This document shows positions 33,699 to 44,905 of a stretch of 64,000 nt of DNA, one piece after another. Source of the stretch: UBA668 sp041178405 (GTDB lineage Bacteria > Actinomycetota > Acidimicrobiia > Acidimicrobiales > Ilumatobacteraceae); NCBI GenBank assembly GCA_041178405.1, contig JBEGVK010000055.1, forward strand, positions 6,376 to 70,375, read 5' to 3'. Position 1 is the first letter of the stretch. Each line of letters starts with the position of its first letter. The notes beneath the pieces are model-generated. The model saw only the letters and a program-made list of their open reading frames with translations. It did not search any database and was not told the origin of the DNA. Made by a program: the position numbers and the translations under genes.

Positions 33699-34181
33699 AT
33701 GGCCTACGTGTTCTGCAACCAGTGCGGGCATCGCAATCCGCCCGACTCGAGCTTCTGCTCGTCGTGCGGCTCGATTCTCGACCGCTCCGACGATCACACG
33801 GTCACCATCGGGCGCGTCGATCCGCTCCAGGATGCACCGGGGGCCGAGGACGACATCGTCGTCCGGCTCGGTGACCTCCCTCGGGGCATGGCCACCCTCG
33901 TGATGCGCAACGGCCCCCTGGCCGGCACGTCGGTGTCCCTGTCGTCGCGACTCACGAGGATCGGCCGCCATTCCGAGAGCGAGTTGCAACTTGACGACGT
34001 CACGGTGTCGCGGCGCCATGCAGAGATCGAACGCGTCGGCGATGGCTACGTTGTGCGCGACGACGGATCGCTCAACGGCACGTATGTCAACGGCGAGCGA
34101 GTCGACGAGGCGACGTTGCAGCAGGGCGACGAGGTGCAGGTCGGGAAGTTCCGCCTGATCTTCTTCTCCAGGGCAGACTGA
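33699..34181 (+). CDS. FHA-domain protein with N-terminal zinc ribbon (GarA/OdhI position)
   Basis: A 160-residue protein. Cys6, Cys9, Cys20 and Cys23 (FCNQCGH and FCSSCG) form a zinc-ribbon pair at the N-terminus. Residues 75-158 are an FHA domain with the phosphothreonine-binding residues in TRIGRHSESELQLDDVTVSRRHAEIE and SLNGTYVNGERV. In mycobacteria the gene at this place is garA, which senses Thr phosphorylation and inhibits 2-oxoglutarate metabolism. No clear ETTS phosphorylation motif is seen before the FHA here, so equivalence is uncertain. It ends in TGATG overlap with ftsR. Confidence 0.85.
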   Translation: MAYVFCNQCGHRNPPDSSFCSSCGSILDRSDDHTVTIGRVDPLQDAPGAEDDIVVRLGDLPRGMATLVMRNGPLAGTSVSLSSRLTRIGRHSESELQLDDVTVSRRHAEIERVGDGYVVRDDGSLNGTYVNGERVDEATLQQGDEVQVGKFRLIFFSRAD

Positions 34182-35290
34182 TGAGCCTGTCGGAGCGTCC
34201 GTATCTCTCAATCGGCGAGGTGCTCGGCCTCCTCCTCGACGAGTTCCCCGACGTCTCGATCTCAAAGATCCGCTTTCTCGAGAGCCAGGGACTGATCGGA
34301 CCGGAACGAACGCCGTCTGGCTATCGGAAGTTCTACGACGCCGACGTCGAACGTCTCCGCGTAATACTCCGCGAGCAACGGGAGAACTTCCTGCCGCTAC
34401 GGGTGATACGCGATCGTCTCGAGAGCGGAGAGATCGACGACACCGGCGGCCAGGGCGTTCCACGAGGTGCGCGGAGTGCCGCAGGCGACGACGAGTCGTC
34501 CGACGGCGAATCGGGGAGTCGAACGACTGGAACGGACGACTCGGGGGCACACTCGGCCCTGCATGGCGGGGCCGAGTCCGCCGCCTCGGATGGCGCCGCA
34601 ATGCGCTCCAGGGAGTCGGGTTCGGCGGCATCCAGACGTGGAGCACACGATCAACGGGCGGCGGGGCCGTCGGACCCGTCGCACACCAATGTCGATGACG
34701 ACACCGACGACGACATCGACGATGACGACGACTTCGATGACGACGACACCGGCGGCGTGGCAATGACTCCCGACGAGGTGCAGACCTCGAATCATCCGGC
34801 AGCGATGCACCGACCGGCATCGGCGCCGCAGCCACCGTCTGCCCCGCCACGGGCAGCCGACTTCTTCGCACCGGGCGGCGAGGTGCCGCCTACGGTGCTC
34901 CCCGTGATACGTAGCGAGTACACCGCCGGCGATGTGTGCGCCTTGGCGCGCCTCACGACCCGCCAGCTCGGAGAACTTGAGTCGTTCGGCCTGATCGCCC
35001 CGACGGGCACCGGTACGACTGCCATCTACTCGCCGAACGACCTCGCCGTCGCTACCGTCGCTGCCCGCCTGATGGAGCGTGGTCTCGAGGCGAGGCACCT
35101 CAGGGCGTGGAAGCAGGCCGCCGAGCGGGAGGCGGCGCTGTTCGAGCAGCTCATCGCACCGACGCTGCGCCAGAGGAACCCGCAGAGCCGCCAGACAGCC
35201 GCCGAGACACTCGCAGAGCTGTCGGCCCTCGGCGCAGACCTGAGGGCGGTCCTGCTGCGCATTGCCCTCGGCGACCATCTCGACCCGTAG
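34181..35290 (+). CDS. ftsR: MerR-family transcriptional regulator (FtsR-like) with long acidic insert
   Basis: A 369-residue protein. Residues 8-85 form a MerR-type winged HTH (LSIGEVLGLLLDEFPDVSIS, KIRFLESQGLIGPERTPSGY, RKFYDADVERLRVILREQ). Residues 87-240 are low complexity, with acidic runs such as DDDTDDDIDDDDDFDDDD. Residues 245-366 form a second region (YTAGDVCALARLTTRQLGEL, then LERHLRAWK-type helices). In Corynebacterium FtsR activates cell division genes and sits next to the FHA gene as here. The acidic insert, about 150 residues, makes it much longer than the Mycobacterium homologue. The start overlaps the FHA stop. Confidence 0.8.
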   Translation: MSLSERPYLSIGEVLGLLLDEFPDVSISKIRFLESQGLIGPERTPSGYRKFYDADVERLRVILREQRENFLPLRVIRDRLESGEIDDTGGQGVPRGARSAAGDDESSDGESGSRTTGTDDSGAHSALHGGAESAASDGAAMRSRESGSAASRRGAHDQRAAGPSDPSHTNVDDDTDDDIDDDDDFDDDDTGGVAMTPDEVQTSNHPAAMHRPASAPQPPSAPPRAADFFAPGGEVPPTVLPVIRSEYTAGDVCALARLTTRQLGELESFGLIAPTGTGTTAIYSPNDLAVATVAARLMERGLEARHLRAWKQAAEREAALFEQLIAPTLRQRNPQSRQTAAETLAELSALGADLRAVLLRIALGDHLDP

Positions 35291-35364
35291 TCGACCTCAG
35301 CCACCGTCAAGACCTCCAGCCCGACCGGGCCACGCCGCGACAGGCGCCGCTCGGCGGCGGGGGT

Positions 35365-35370
35365 TACCAT
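35365..35370 (+). promoter_or_regulatory. -10 box of leaderless promoter, DUF151 gene
   Basis: TACCAT, 6 nt, GTG 35377. Confidence 0.5.
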
Positions 35371-35376
35371 CTGAGC

Positions 35377-35871
35377 GTGATCCGTATGGAGTTGCTGGGC
35401 GTGCAGGTCGAGATGCCTGCCAATACCCCGATGGTGATGCTGCGCGAGGTCGACGACCGGGCTCGGGTCCTGCCGATCTTCATCGGGCAGTACGAGGCGA
35501 GCGCCATCCACCACGCAACAGAGGGAGTCGTTCCGCCGCGCCCGCTCACCCACGATCTCGCAGTGACCGTCATCTCCATGCTGGGCGGCACCCTCGAGCG
35601 GGTGGTGATCACCGAGGTCCGCGAGCACACCTTCTACGCCGAACTGCACATCCGCACGCCCTCCGGCGAGACCATCGTCTCAAGTCGCCCGAGTGATGCG
35701 ATTGCGCTTGCCGTGCGCGTCGACGCTCCGATCTTCGCCGACGAGGCACTCCTCGACGAGGCCGGCGTCGCGGTGTCCGCAGACGATGAGGGTGACGGCG
35801 ACCCGGAGGCGATCCTCGACGAGTTCCGCGACTTCCTCGACGACGTCACCCCCGACGACTTCGCCTCGTAA
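35377..35871 (+). CDS. bifunctional nuclease family protein (DUF151)
   Basis: A 164-residue protein with the DUF151 region RMELLGVQVEMPANTPMVMLRE, LPIFIGQYEASAIHHA, LTHDLAVTVISMLGG and IRTPSGETIVSSRPSDAIALAVR. Plant and Thermotoga members show nuclease activity or are linked to stress; the mycobacterial homologue Rv1829 lies in the same gene order. GTG 35377 follows TACCAT by 6 nt. The C-terminal acidic tail is Asp/Glu-rich and probably disordered. Confidence 0.85.
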   Translation: MIRMELLGVQVEMPANTPMVMLREVDDRARVLPIFIGQYEASAIHHATEGVVPPRPLTHDLAVTVISMLGGTLERVVITEVREHTFYAELHIRTPSGETIVSSRPSDAIALAVRVDAPIFADEALLDEAGVAVSADDEGDGDPEAILDEFRDFLDDVTPDDFAS

Positions 35872-35932
35872 TCGGGCGACGATACCGACCGCGCTCGGCG
35901 CGGGAGTCGACGAGCCTTCGCGCGCAGAGTGC

Positions 35933-35961
35933 TTGACCTCGCGCGCTGCGGACCGTAGGCT
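35933..35961 (+). promoter_or_regulatory. complete sigma-A type promoter for the second MerR gene
   Basis: A -35 TTGACC at 35933-35938, a 17-bp spacer and a -10 TAGGCT at 35956-35961. The leader is about 55 nt and carries AGGAGG at 36011-36016, in contrast to most genes in this window. Confidence 0.7.
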
Positions 35962-36023
35962 GGTGAACTTGCACGGTGGTAGTTACCTCCGTGTCGTCCA
36001 TTCACGCAGCAGGAGGCTTTCAC

Positions 36024-36497
36024 ATGGGTGAGCATGTGCGCCGTCAGCAGGGAACCGCCCCAGACGGCTATAGCGGCACTGTCGCCGCGAATGTCGTCGG
36101 CATCACCTACCGGCAACTCGACTACTGGGCACGCACCGACCTCGTGCGTCCGACGCTCGCCGACGCCAGCGGGAGCGGCAGTCGGCGGCTGTACTGCTAC
36201 CGAGATCTTCTCGAACTGCGACTCGTGAAGAGCCTCCTCGATGCCGGCATCAAGCTCGCAGCTGTCCGCACCGTCTTCGAGTTCCTCCGCGAGCATGTCG
36301 ACAGCGACATCACCGCCGCACACCTGGTGATCAGCGGCACCGACGTCCTCCTGTGCGACGGCGATCAGCTCGTCGACGTGCTGCGCCGCGGCCAAGGCGT
36401 GCTGAACGTCCTCGCCATCGGCGGCGTCAAGGACGAGTTGGACAGCGAACTGGTCCGCCTCGAGGCTGCTGCGCCTGCGTCCGCCGCCGCGGTCTGA
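36024..36497 (+). CDS. MerR-family regulator (Rv1830-like)
   Basis: A 157-residue protein with an HTH (YSGTVAANVVGITYRQLDYW, ARTDLVRPTLADASGSGSRRL) and an effector-like helical part (LLDAGIKLAAVRTVFEFLREH). It corresponds to the second MerR gene in the actinobacterial gcvH-garA-ftsR-DUF151-MerR order. The target is not known from the sequence. ATG 36024 has AGGAGG 7 nt upstream. Its stop overlaps the gcvT start (TGATG). Confidence 0.82.
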   Translation: MGEHVRRQQGTAPDGYSGTVAANVVGITYRQLDYWARTDLVRPTLADASGSGSRRLYCYRDLLELRLVKSLLDAGIKLAAVRTVFEFLREHVDSDITAAHLVISGTDVLLCDGDQLVDVLRRGQGVLNVLAIGGVKDELDSELVRLEAAAPASAAAV

Positions 36498-37567
36498 TGC
36501 CGGAGGCATTGCGCAGCCCTCTCGACGAAGATCACCGCCTACTCGGCGCGAAGATGGCCCCCTTCGGGGGCTGGGACATGCCGATCTCCTACCCGTCGGG
36601 CACCGTTGACGAGCACCTCGCCTGCCGGCGCGACGCCGTGGTCTTCGACGTGTCACATCTCGGCACGGTGCGGGTCGAGGGAGTGGGGGCACTCGAGCGA
36701 CTGCAGACGACGTTCACCAACGACCTGAAGCGAATCGGGCCGGGTCGCACGCAGTACACCCACCTGCTCGACGAGGCTGATGCCTCAGTGCTCGACGACA
36801 TCATTGTCTGGTGGGTTGGCGAGGACACCTTCGACGTGATGCCGAACGCATCGAATACCGATCGCGTCACCGACGCCATTGGCGGCGACGACGTCACGTT
36901 GTCGCGGGCAGTGCTCGCTGTCCAGGGGCCGCGCGCACGCGAGCGTCTCGCGACGGTGTTCCCTGAGGCTGCGGCGGTCGCCCGCAACAGGGTGTCACGC
37001 CTGACCTGGGACGGCGCCCCCTGCACGGTGGCCGGCACCGGTTACACGGGCGAGTCCGGCGTAGAGATCAGCATTCCCGTGGCAGTGGCATCAGCGCTCT
37101 GGGCTGCCCTCCGAGGTGCGGGAATTCTGCCTGCCGGGCTCGGTGCACGCGACACGCTGCGTCTCGAGGCGGGCCTTCCGCTGCACGGTCACGAGCTTGG
37201 TGCGGGCATCTCTCCGCTGCAGGCCGCGCTCGGCTGGGTGGTGGCGTGGGACAAGCCGTCGTTTCGCGGCAGGTCGGCGCTGGCCGTAGAGCGCGATCGG
37301 GGCGTACGACGCCTGCTGCGCGGCATCGCCACCGCTGGACGTCGTCCGCCGCGAGCCGAATGCGAGGTGCGTCGCGACGGTGAGCCGGTCGGCGTGGTCA
37401 CCTCCGGCAACTTCTCGCCCGTGCTGGGCCACGGGATCGCCCTTGCGCTCGTCGATCCCTCACTCGCGATGGGAACTGCCGTACAGGTCGACGTGCGAGG
37501 CTCACTGCTCGACGGACACATCGTGCCGCTGCCGTTCGTCACCGGCAGTCTCGCTGCTGGCCACTGA
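36497..37567 (+). CDS. gcvT: glycine cleavage system aminomethyltransferase
   Basis: A 356-residue T protein. The tetrahydrofolate-binding and conserved region is FGGWDMPISYPSGTVDEHLA, then VFDVSHLGTVRVEG, QYTHLLDEADASVLDDIIV and LPLHGHELGAGISPLQAALGW. It releases methylene-THF and ammonia from the aminomethylated H protein. ATG 36497 overlaps the preceding MerR stop. It converges with gcvP with only 9 bp between the stops, so the P and T proteins are made from opposite strands. Confidence 0.93.
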   Translation: MPEALRSPLDEDHRLLGAKMAPFGGWDMPISYPSGTVDEHLACRRDAVVFDVSHLGTVRVEGVGALERLQTTFTNDLKRIGPGRTQYTHLLDEADASVLDDIIVWWVGEDTFDVMPNASNTDRVTDAIGGDDVTLSRAVLAVQGPRARERLATVFPEAAAVARNRVSRLTWDGAPCTVAGTGYTGESGVEISIPVAVASALWAALRGAGILPAGLGARDTLRLEAGLPLHGHELGAGISPLQAALGWVVAWDKPSFRGRSALAVERDRGVRRLLRGIATAGRRPPRAECEVRRDGEPVGVVTSGNFSPVLGHGIALALVDPSLAMGTAVQVDVRGSLLDGHIVPLPFVTGSLAAGH

Positions 37568-37576
37568 CGTCGCAGC

Positions 37577-40441
<2,865 letters not shown>

Positions 40442-40497
40442 AGGTGAACCTCCTTGTCGGGTGGCGCCGTGGCGCCGTGGTTCCCCCGCTGTCGTGG

Positions 40498-40575
40498 TGC
40501 CTGAGAGCTTCTCCGGAATGCTCCGGATTTCCCCGTCGGCGAGATGCCCCGTGGTGCATCTGCTTTCCAGCGCTG
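40498..40575 (-). ncRNA. glycine riboswitch, second aptamer
   Basis: On the minus strand CTGGAAAGCAG leads to GCCGACGGGGAAATCCGG and then AAGCTCTCAGGCA, the glycine-aptamer core GCCGAnGG...CTCTCAGG. It ends about 55 nt before the gcvP start. The ON or OFF switch cannot be read; the usual actinobacterial glycine riboswitches turn on gcv genes. Confidence 0.9.
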
Positions 40576-40594
40576 CCTGCCCGGACGGTCCGTG

Positions 40595-40668
40595 TGCCTG
40601 AGAGATTCCGGGGAGGTTGCTCCTTCGGCGTTGTCGTGCTGGCTGCACGGCAACTCTCCCGGCCGAGC
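40595..40668 (-). ncRNA. glycine riboswitch, first aptamer
   Basis: CGGGAGAGTTGCC begins the aptamer, GCCGAAGGAGCAA is the glycine-binding core, and AATCTCTCAGGCA closes it. The spacing to the second aptamer (about 20 nt) fits a tandem glycine riboswitch. Confidence 0.92.
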
Positions 40669-40682
40669 GTGTCGGCACCCTC

Positions 40683-40688
40683 ACCATA
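40683..40688 (-). promoter_or_regulatory. -10 box of the gcvP riboswitch transcript
   Basis: TATGGT on the minus strand lies about 15-20 nt before the first aptamer, so transcription would begin just before the riboswitch. Confidence 0.5.
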
Positions 40689-40725
40689 GCCCGCGCCGCT
40701 GACGGCGACCGCCACTGCCGACGGC

Positions 40726-40731
40726 TACCGT
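40726..40731 (+). promoter_or_regulatory. -10 box of leaderless promoter, SCO6745-like gene
   Basis: TACCGT, 7 nt, ATG 40739. It is divergent from the gcvP riboswitch promoter about 40 bp away. Confidence 0.5.
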
Positions 40732-40738
40732 CCTCGCC

Positions 40739-41482
40739 ATGACCTCTGTGCTCGACTCGATCCGCCGGCTCACCGGCCCGGTCGGCGACCTCGGCGGACG
40801 GTGGATGCTCGACCCCGAGGTCCTCGGCCCGTGCCGTGCCGCTGGCTACCCGAATGGCTTCGCCTACTACATGGCTGGCAGGGGAGGGGTGCTCGGCGAC
40901 GTCGACGCTGAGGTGGTGGCGTCGGCCTTCGGCTTCTTCTCACCCGACCTTGTGCGCGCGATGTGGGAGCCTGGCATCGCAGTAGAGGGAGCCAGATCGG
41001 CAGCCGCGAGGTATGGCGCAGCGTGCGCAGCGTACGGGCAGCGCCGCCTCAGCGGATTCGACGGTGCAGGTCGGCTCGCGGAGCTCGCTGGCGCGGTTGC
41101 GGCGCGCGTCGACAGCGCCGGCCTCGCGCTGTTCGCCGGATGGCGTACTGAGCAACTTCCTGCAGACGACGCAGCGAGGGCCTTCTTCCTCGTGCACGTG
41201 CTCCGCGAACTGCGCGGCAGCGTGCATGTCGCGGCGGTGCTGGCGGCGGGTCTGAGGCCAGTCGAGGCAGTGCTGGCAACGGCGGGGGTGCAGGGCGCCG
41301 AGCGCTTCGGCTGGAAGGGGCCGTTTCCCGAGATCGCGCCTACGGCGAAGGAGCCCGCCGAGCGCCTCACTGACGAGATCATCGCTCGGCTGTACGCCGA
41401 GGTGCTCGACGAGACCGCTGCAGCGAGCCTCGCTGACCTCGTCGATGCTGCAAAGGCGCACCTCGACGCGCCAGTCGGCTGA
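40739..41482 (+). CDS. SCO6745-family protein
   Basis: A 247-residue mostly helical protein that resembles the actinobacterial SCO6745 family. Features are LDPEVLGPCRAAGYPNGFAYYMAGRGGVLGD, then AFFLVHVLRELRGSVHV with two His and an ERFGWKGPFPEI segment. No catalytic motif is visible and the family has no established role. ATG 40739 follows TACCGT by 7 nt. The next gene starts 3 bp after its stop. Confidence 0.7.
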   Translation: MTSVLDSIRRLTGPVGDLGGRWMLDPEVLGPCRAAGYPNGFAYYMAGRGGVLGDVDAEVVASAFGFFSPDLVRAMWEPGIAVEGARSAAARYGAACAAYGQRRLSGFDGAGRLAELAGAVAARVDSAGLALFAGWRTEQLPADDAARAFFLVHVLRELRGSVHVAAVLAAGLRPVEAVLATAGVQGAERFGWKGPFPEIAPTAKEPAERLTDEIIARLYAEVLDETAAASLADLVDAAKAHLDAPVG

Positions 41483-41485
41483 GCG

Positions 41486-42664
41486 ATGCCGGTGTCATCG
41501 TCCCGACTGCCGAGTCGTGGCGAGTTCCAGCTCGATCCCGGCCTCGTGTTCCTCAACCACGGCTCGTTCGGTGCTGTACCCATCGAGGTCGAGCGTGCCG
41601 CGACGGCGTTGCGAGCAGAGATGGAGCGGAATCCCGTCGAGTGGCTGGGCCGGCGAAGCGACGAACTGCTGTCGGCTGCGAGGACGCGCCTCGGTGCCTT
41701 CCTCGGCGCCCCTCCCGACGACGTGGTGTTCTTCCCGAACCCCACGACGGCGGTCAACATGGTGGTGCGCTCGCTGCGGCTCGAAGAGGGCGACGAAGTG
41801 CTCACCACCGACCACGAGTACGGCGCCTGCATGCGCACCTGGAGGAAGTGGTGCCAGGAATCCGGTGCCGTGCTGGTCGAGGCCCCCGTCACGTTGCCCA
41901 TCAGCGATTCCGAAGCCGTCATCGACCAGATCTGGTCGCGGGTGACCGAGCGAACGAGGGTGTTGTTCGTCAGCCATCTCACGAGTGCCACGGCCATCGT
42001 GCTACCGGTGGCGGACCTCTGCGCTCGTGCTCGTCAGCAGGGCATCCTCACGATCATCGACGGCGCGCACGTGCCGGCGCACCTCGACCTCGACCTCGGC
42101 GACCTCGGCGCCGACGTGTACACCGGCGCTCTGCACAAGTGGCTCTGCGCTCCGAAGGGCTGCTCGTTCCTCTATGCAGCGCCGCATGTCCAGCACTGGC
42201 TGCAGCCACTCGTGGTGAGCTGGGGCTGGGACAGCGATGCACCATCAGATTCGGCGTTCATCGATCACCACCAATGGCAGGGCACCCGCGACATCACGCC
42301 ATTCCTCGCAGTCGACGCAGCGCTGCAGTTCGCCGAGTCGTTCGACTGGGCTGCCATGCGCGTCGAGAAGCACCGGATGGCAGTTCGCGCCCGCGACGGC
42401 ATCGATGCGATGTTCTCCGCAGCACCGGTGTGTCCCGGCACTCCAGAGTGGCTGGGGCAGATGACAGTGGGACAGCTGCCGTCTGACGTCGACACCGAGC
42501 GGCTGATGGCGGGACTGCTGGAGCGGCATCGGATCGAGACGCGGTGCCATCGCTGGGGCGGGCGTGCGCTGATGAGGATCAGCTGTGCCGCGTACACGAC
42601 TGACGATGAGATCGACATGCTCTTGAGCGTGCTGCCCGACGAGATCGAGCGGTGCCGCACATGA
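41486..42664 (+). CDS. class V aminotransferase, isopenicillin-N-epimerase-like
   Basis: A 392-residue PLP enzyme. The N-terminal LNHGSFGAVP is typical of the isopenicillin N epimerase branch. PLP contacts are in IIDGAHVPAHLDLDL and the Schiff-base Lys is in VYTGALHKWLCAPKG. Members act as desulfurase-like, epimerase or lyase enzymes, so the substrate is uncertain. It begins at ATG 41486, 3 bp after the SCO6745-like stop. Its stop overlaps the ATG of the transporter gene (ATGA). Confidence 0.87.
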   Translation: MPVSSSRLPSRGEFQLDPGLVFLNHGSFGAVPIEVERAATALRAEMERNPVEWLGRRSDELLSAARTRLGAFLGAPPDDVVFFPNPTTAVNMVVRSLRLEEGDEVLTTDHEYGACMRTWRKWCQESGAVLVEAPVTLPISDSEAVIDQIWSRVTERTRVLFVSHLTSATAIVLPVADLCARARQQGILTIIDGAHVPAHLDLDLGDLGADVYTGALHKWLCAPKGCSFLYAAPHVQHWLQPLVVSWGWDSDAPSDSAFIDHHQWQGTRDITPFLAVDAALQFAESFDWAAMRVEKHRMAVRARDGIDAMFSAAPVCPGTPEWLGQMTVGQLPSDVDTERLMAGLLERHRIETRCHRWGGRALMRISCAAYTTDDEIDMLLSVLPDEIERCRT

Positions 42665-43506
42665 AGCCGATCGTGCTGGCGATCGTGTCGGCCCTGCTAC
42701 TCGGTCTGTCCGACTTCTCAGCGGCGCGTGGTGCGCGCCACACGAGTGCTATCACGGTGACTCGCACGTCGGTGCTCACGAGCACCCTGCTCGCCCCGTT
42801 GCTCTTCCTCGTGGTGCCATCGTCGTTCAGCCAGCGCGACTCACTGCTCGCTGCCGGCTCGGGCATCTTCATGATCCTTGGTCTGATGCTCCTCTACACG
42901 GGGTACTCGATCGCCAGGATGGGAGTCGTGGCACCGCTGTCGTCGGTGCTCCTTGCCGCCGTGCCGGTGGTCTGGGACGTGCTCGGCGGGACGACACCGG
43001 CCGCCGTGTCGGCGGCGGGCATGCTGCTCGGGGCGGTGGCGCTGTTCCTCGCGTCGTATACGCCGGGTGGCGAGGGCAGCGCAGCGCTCGGGGCGGTGCT
43101 GGGCATCACCAGCGGCATCTCGTTCGGCATTGCATATGTGTTCATGAGCGGCGTCAGCGCTGATGCGGGCGTGTCGTCGGTACTCCTGCAGCGCGCTGCC
43201 GGACTGCTCCTGTTGTTCATCGTGTGGGCAGCCCGACACGACCCGCTCTTTGCCCCGGTGGGCAGGGCGCGGTGGTATTCGATCGGTGCTGGCGTGCCGG
43301 GACTGATAGCCATCGCAGCGCTGCAGGTGGCGTTCCAGTCGGTGCAGGACTCATCTGCTGGTCCGGTGTCGGTCGCCAGCTCGCAGTTCGGGAGCGTGGC
43401 GGTGCTGCTCTCGGTGGTCTTCAACGGCGAGCGGATGCGCTGGTGGCAGACCATCGGCGTCGCCACCACGGCGCTCGCAGTGGCGCTCATTGCGCTGGGC
43501 GGTTGA
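42661..43506 (+). CDS. EamA family transporter
   Basis: A 281-residue membrane protein with about ten hydrophobic segments in two EamA repeats (IVLAIVSALLLGLSDFSAA at the N-terminus, and a second set from about residue 145). The family exports metabolites, often amino acids or sugars. It is coupled to the class V aminotransferase gene by an ATGA overlap, suggesting it moves that enzyme's product or substrate. I chose ATG 42661 over the earlier in-frame codon at 42652. Confidence 0.82.
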   Translation: MKPIVLAIVSALLLGLSDFSAARGARHTSAITVTRTSVLTSTLLAPLLFLVVPSSFSQRDSLLAAGSGIFMILGLMLLYTGYSIARMGVVAPLSSVLLAAVPVVWDVLGGTTPAAVSAAGMLLGAVALFLASYTPGGEGSAALGAVLGITSGISFGIAYVFMSGVSADAGVSSVLLQRAAGLLLLFIVWAARHDPLFAPVGRARWYSIGAGVPGLIAIAALQVAFQSVQDSSAGPVSVASSQFGSVAVLLSVVFNGERMRWWQTIGVATTALAVALIALGG

Positions 43507-43507
43507 T

Positions 43508-43529
43508 CCGTTTCGTCATGACGAAACGG
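43508..43529. repeat. perfect palindrome, copy 1 (core GTTTCGTCATGACGAAAC)
   Basis: A 22-bp perfect dyad with 18-bp core between the stops of the EamA gene and the convergent LysM gene. The same 18-bp core recurs at 46776. There is no loop, T-tract or promoter here, so a terminator or operator role is not obvious. Confidence 0.85.
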
Positions 43530-43604
43530 CCCGGTGTGCCGTCGTCGGCAGGAGGGTGGTGGGGCGACTGACCGGTTCGAGGCGGTCCGGGCGAGGGGAG
43601 CGGA

Positions 43605-44753
43605 TCAGCCCTCGATGAGGCGGCGGACGGCGACGATCCGGTGCTGGGGGATCGTGCTCGTCTTCACCACGTCACCCGAACGAGGCGCCTGCACCCACTC
43701 GGTGGCGCTCACGGCGATGCCGACATGGCCGATGACGCCGCTGCCGGCCGAGGTCTCGAGGAACACCAGGTCGCCGGGACGGATGCCAGCGGTGGTCCAC
43801 TCGACCGGCGAGCCGAAGTTCGACTGTGCTGCGCTGTAGTGGGGCAGCGAGATGCCGACGACGGCGAATGCTGCCATCGTGAGGCCCGAGCAGTCGTAGG
43901 TGTCAGGGCCGGCAGTGAAGAACTTGTACGGCTTGCCGCGCTGTGCAAGCGCGAAGTCGAGGACCTGCTGCACCGGCGTGCGGGCCGGCGCTGGCGTCGC
44001 AGTGCCCGCCGAGCCGCTGCCGGACGAGGCCGCCGACCCGGGGACGACGCCGCCCGCAGGGATGACGAGGCGGTCCCCGGGGTGGATGACGCTCGTGAGC
44101 GACAGCTTGTTGGCCTCCAGCAGCGATCGAAGCGAGACCTTCGCCCGAGAGGCGATGCGCCCCAGGAAATCGCCGGCCACGACCACGTAGACGAGGGGTG
44201 CCGCCGACTCCGTGCCGGCCGCCGAGGTTGCGGGCGGCATAGCGGGTGCTGGCGCAGCAGTCGATGATCCTGCCGCCGGGGTGGCGGCTCCCGGGACGAC
44301 GAGGAGCATGCCGGGGTAGATGAGGCTCTCGACGGTGAGCTTGTTGGCGGCAAGGAGATCCCTCAACCTCACCTTGAGGGTAGAGCTGATGCCGATGAGG
44401 CTGTCGCCGCGACGCACGGTGTAGGTGACGGGCACGGCCGCCGGGGTGCCACCAGTCGGGAGGGTGCCGCCAGCGGGCACGATGACGACGTCGCCGGGAT
44501 GAAGGATGCTGTTGATCGTCAGGCCGTTGGCCTCCATGAAGACCTTCATCTTCACCTTCATCTTGGTGGCAATCAGGCTGATGCTGTCGCCCGACTTCAC
44601 CGTGTAGGTGCCGGGGCTCGCCGGCGAGGTAGCCGTCGACGGGCCAACACCGGCGGCCTCGGCGAGGGCGGGTGCGGCGAGGGACAGCACCAGGAGACTG
44701 GCGGTCAGACGAGCGGCCAGGTGACGGACACGATGGCGGTGAAGTCTCAACAT
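43605..44753 (-). CDS. LysM-NlpC/P60 cell-wall hydrolase
   Basis: A 382-residue secreted protein. Residues 1-33 are a signal peptide (LTASLLVLSLAAPALAEA). Three LysM domains at about 50-93, 110-154 and 188-232 bind peptidoglycan, each starting YTVxxGDS-like (VYVVVAGDF in the third). Residues 260-382 form an NlpC/P60 cysteine peptidase with Cys288 in DTYDCSGLT and His343 in IGHVGIAVS. It cleaves peptide stems in the cell wall. ATG 44753 lacks a good ribosome site. Upstream of it lies an imperfect inverted repeat at 44805-44831. Confidence 0.9.
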   Translation of the reverse strand: MLRLHRHRVRHLAARLTASLLVLSLAAPALAEAAGVGPSTATSPASPGTYTVKSGDSISLIATKMKVKMKVFMEANGLTINSILHPGDVVIVPAGGTLPTGGTPAAVPVTYTVRRGDSLIGISSTLKVRLRDLLAANKLTVESLIYPGMLLVVPGAATPAAGSSTAAPAPAMPPATSAAGTESAAPLVYVVVAGDFLGRIASRAKVSLRSLLEANKLSLTSVIHPGDRLVIPAGGVVPGSAASSGSGSAGTATPAPARTPVQQVLDFALAQRGKPYKFFTAGPDTYDCSGLTMAAFAVVGISLPHYSAAQSNFGSPVEWTTAGIRPGDLVFLETSAGSGVIGHVGIAVSATEWVQAPRSGDVVKTSTIPQHRIVAVRRLIEG

Positions 44754-44804
44754 GCACCTGATATCGACACCCCGACGAGAGTCCTTGACGACTTCTTTCA
44801 GAAA

Positions 44805-44831
44805 TTCTCACAGGAGCAGTTACTGAGAGAA
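44805..44831. repeat. imperfect inverted repeat upstream of the LysM gene
   Basis: TTCTCACAG and CTGAGAGAA, 8 of 9 bases matching as inverted arms with a 9-nt spacer, in an unusually AT-rich stretch. Possible operator for the LysM or M23 gene. Confidence 0.4.
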
Positions 44832-44905
44832 ACTGTGCCGCTCACGCAGCGTGGCGAGCCTCGGCGTGGTGCGGGCGTCAGGGCGTGTCGCGCCCAATCG
44901 CCCCG

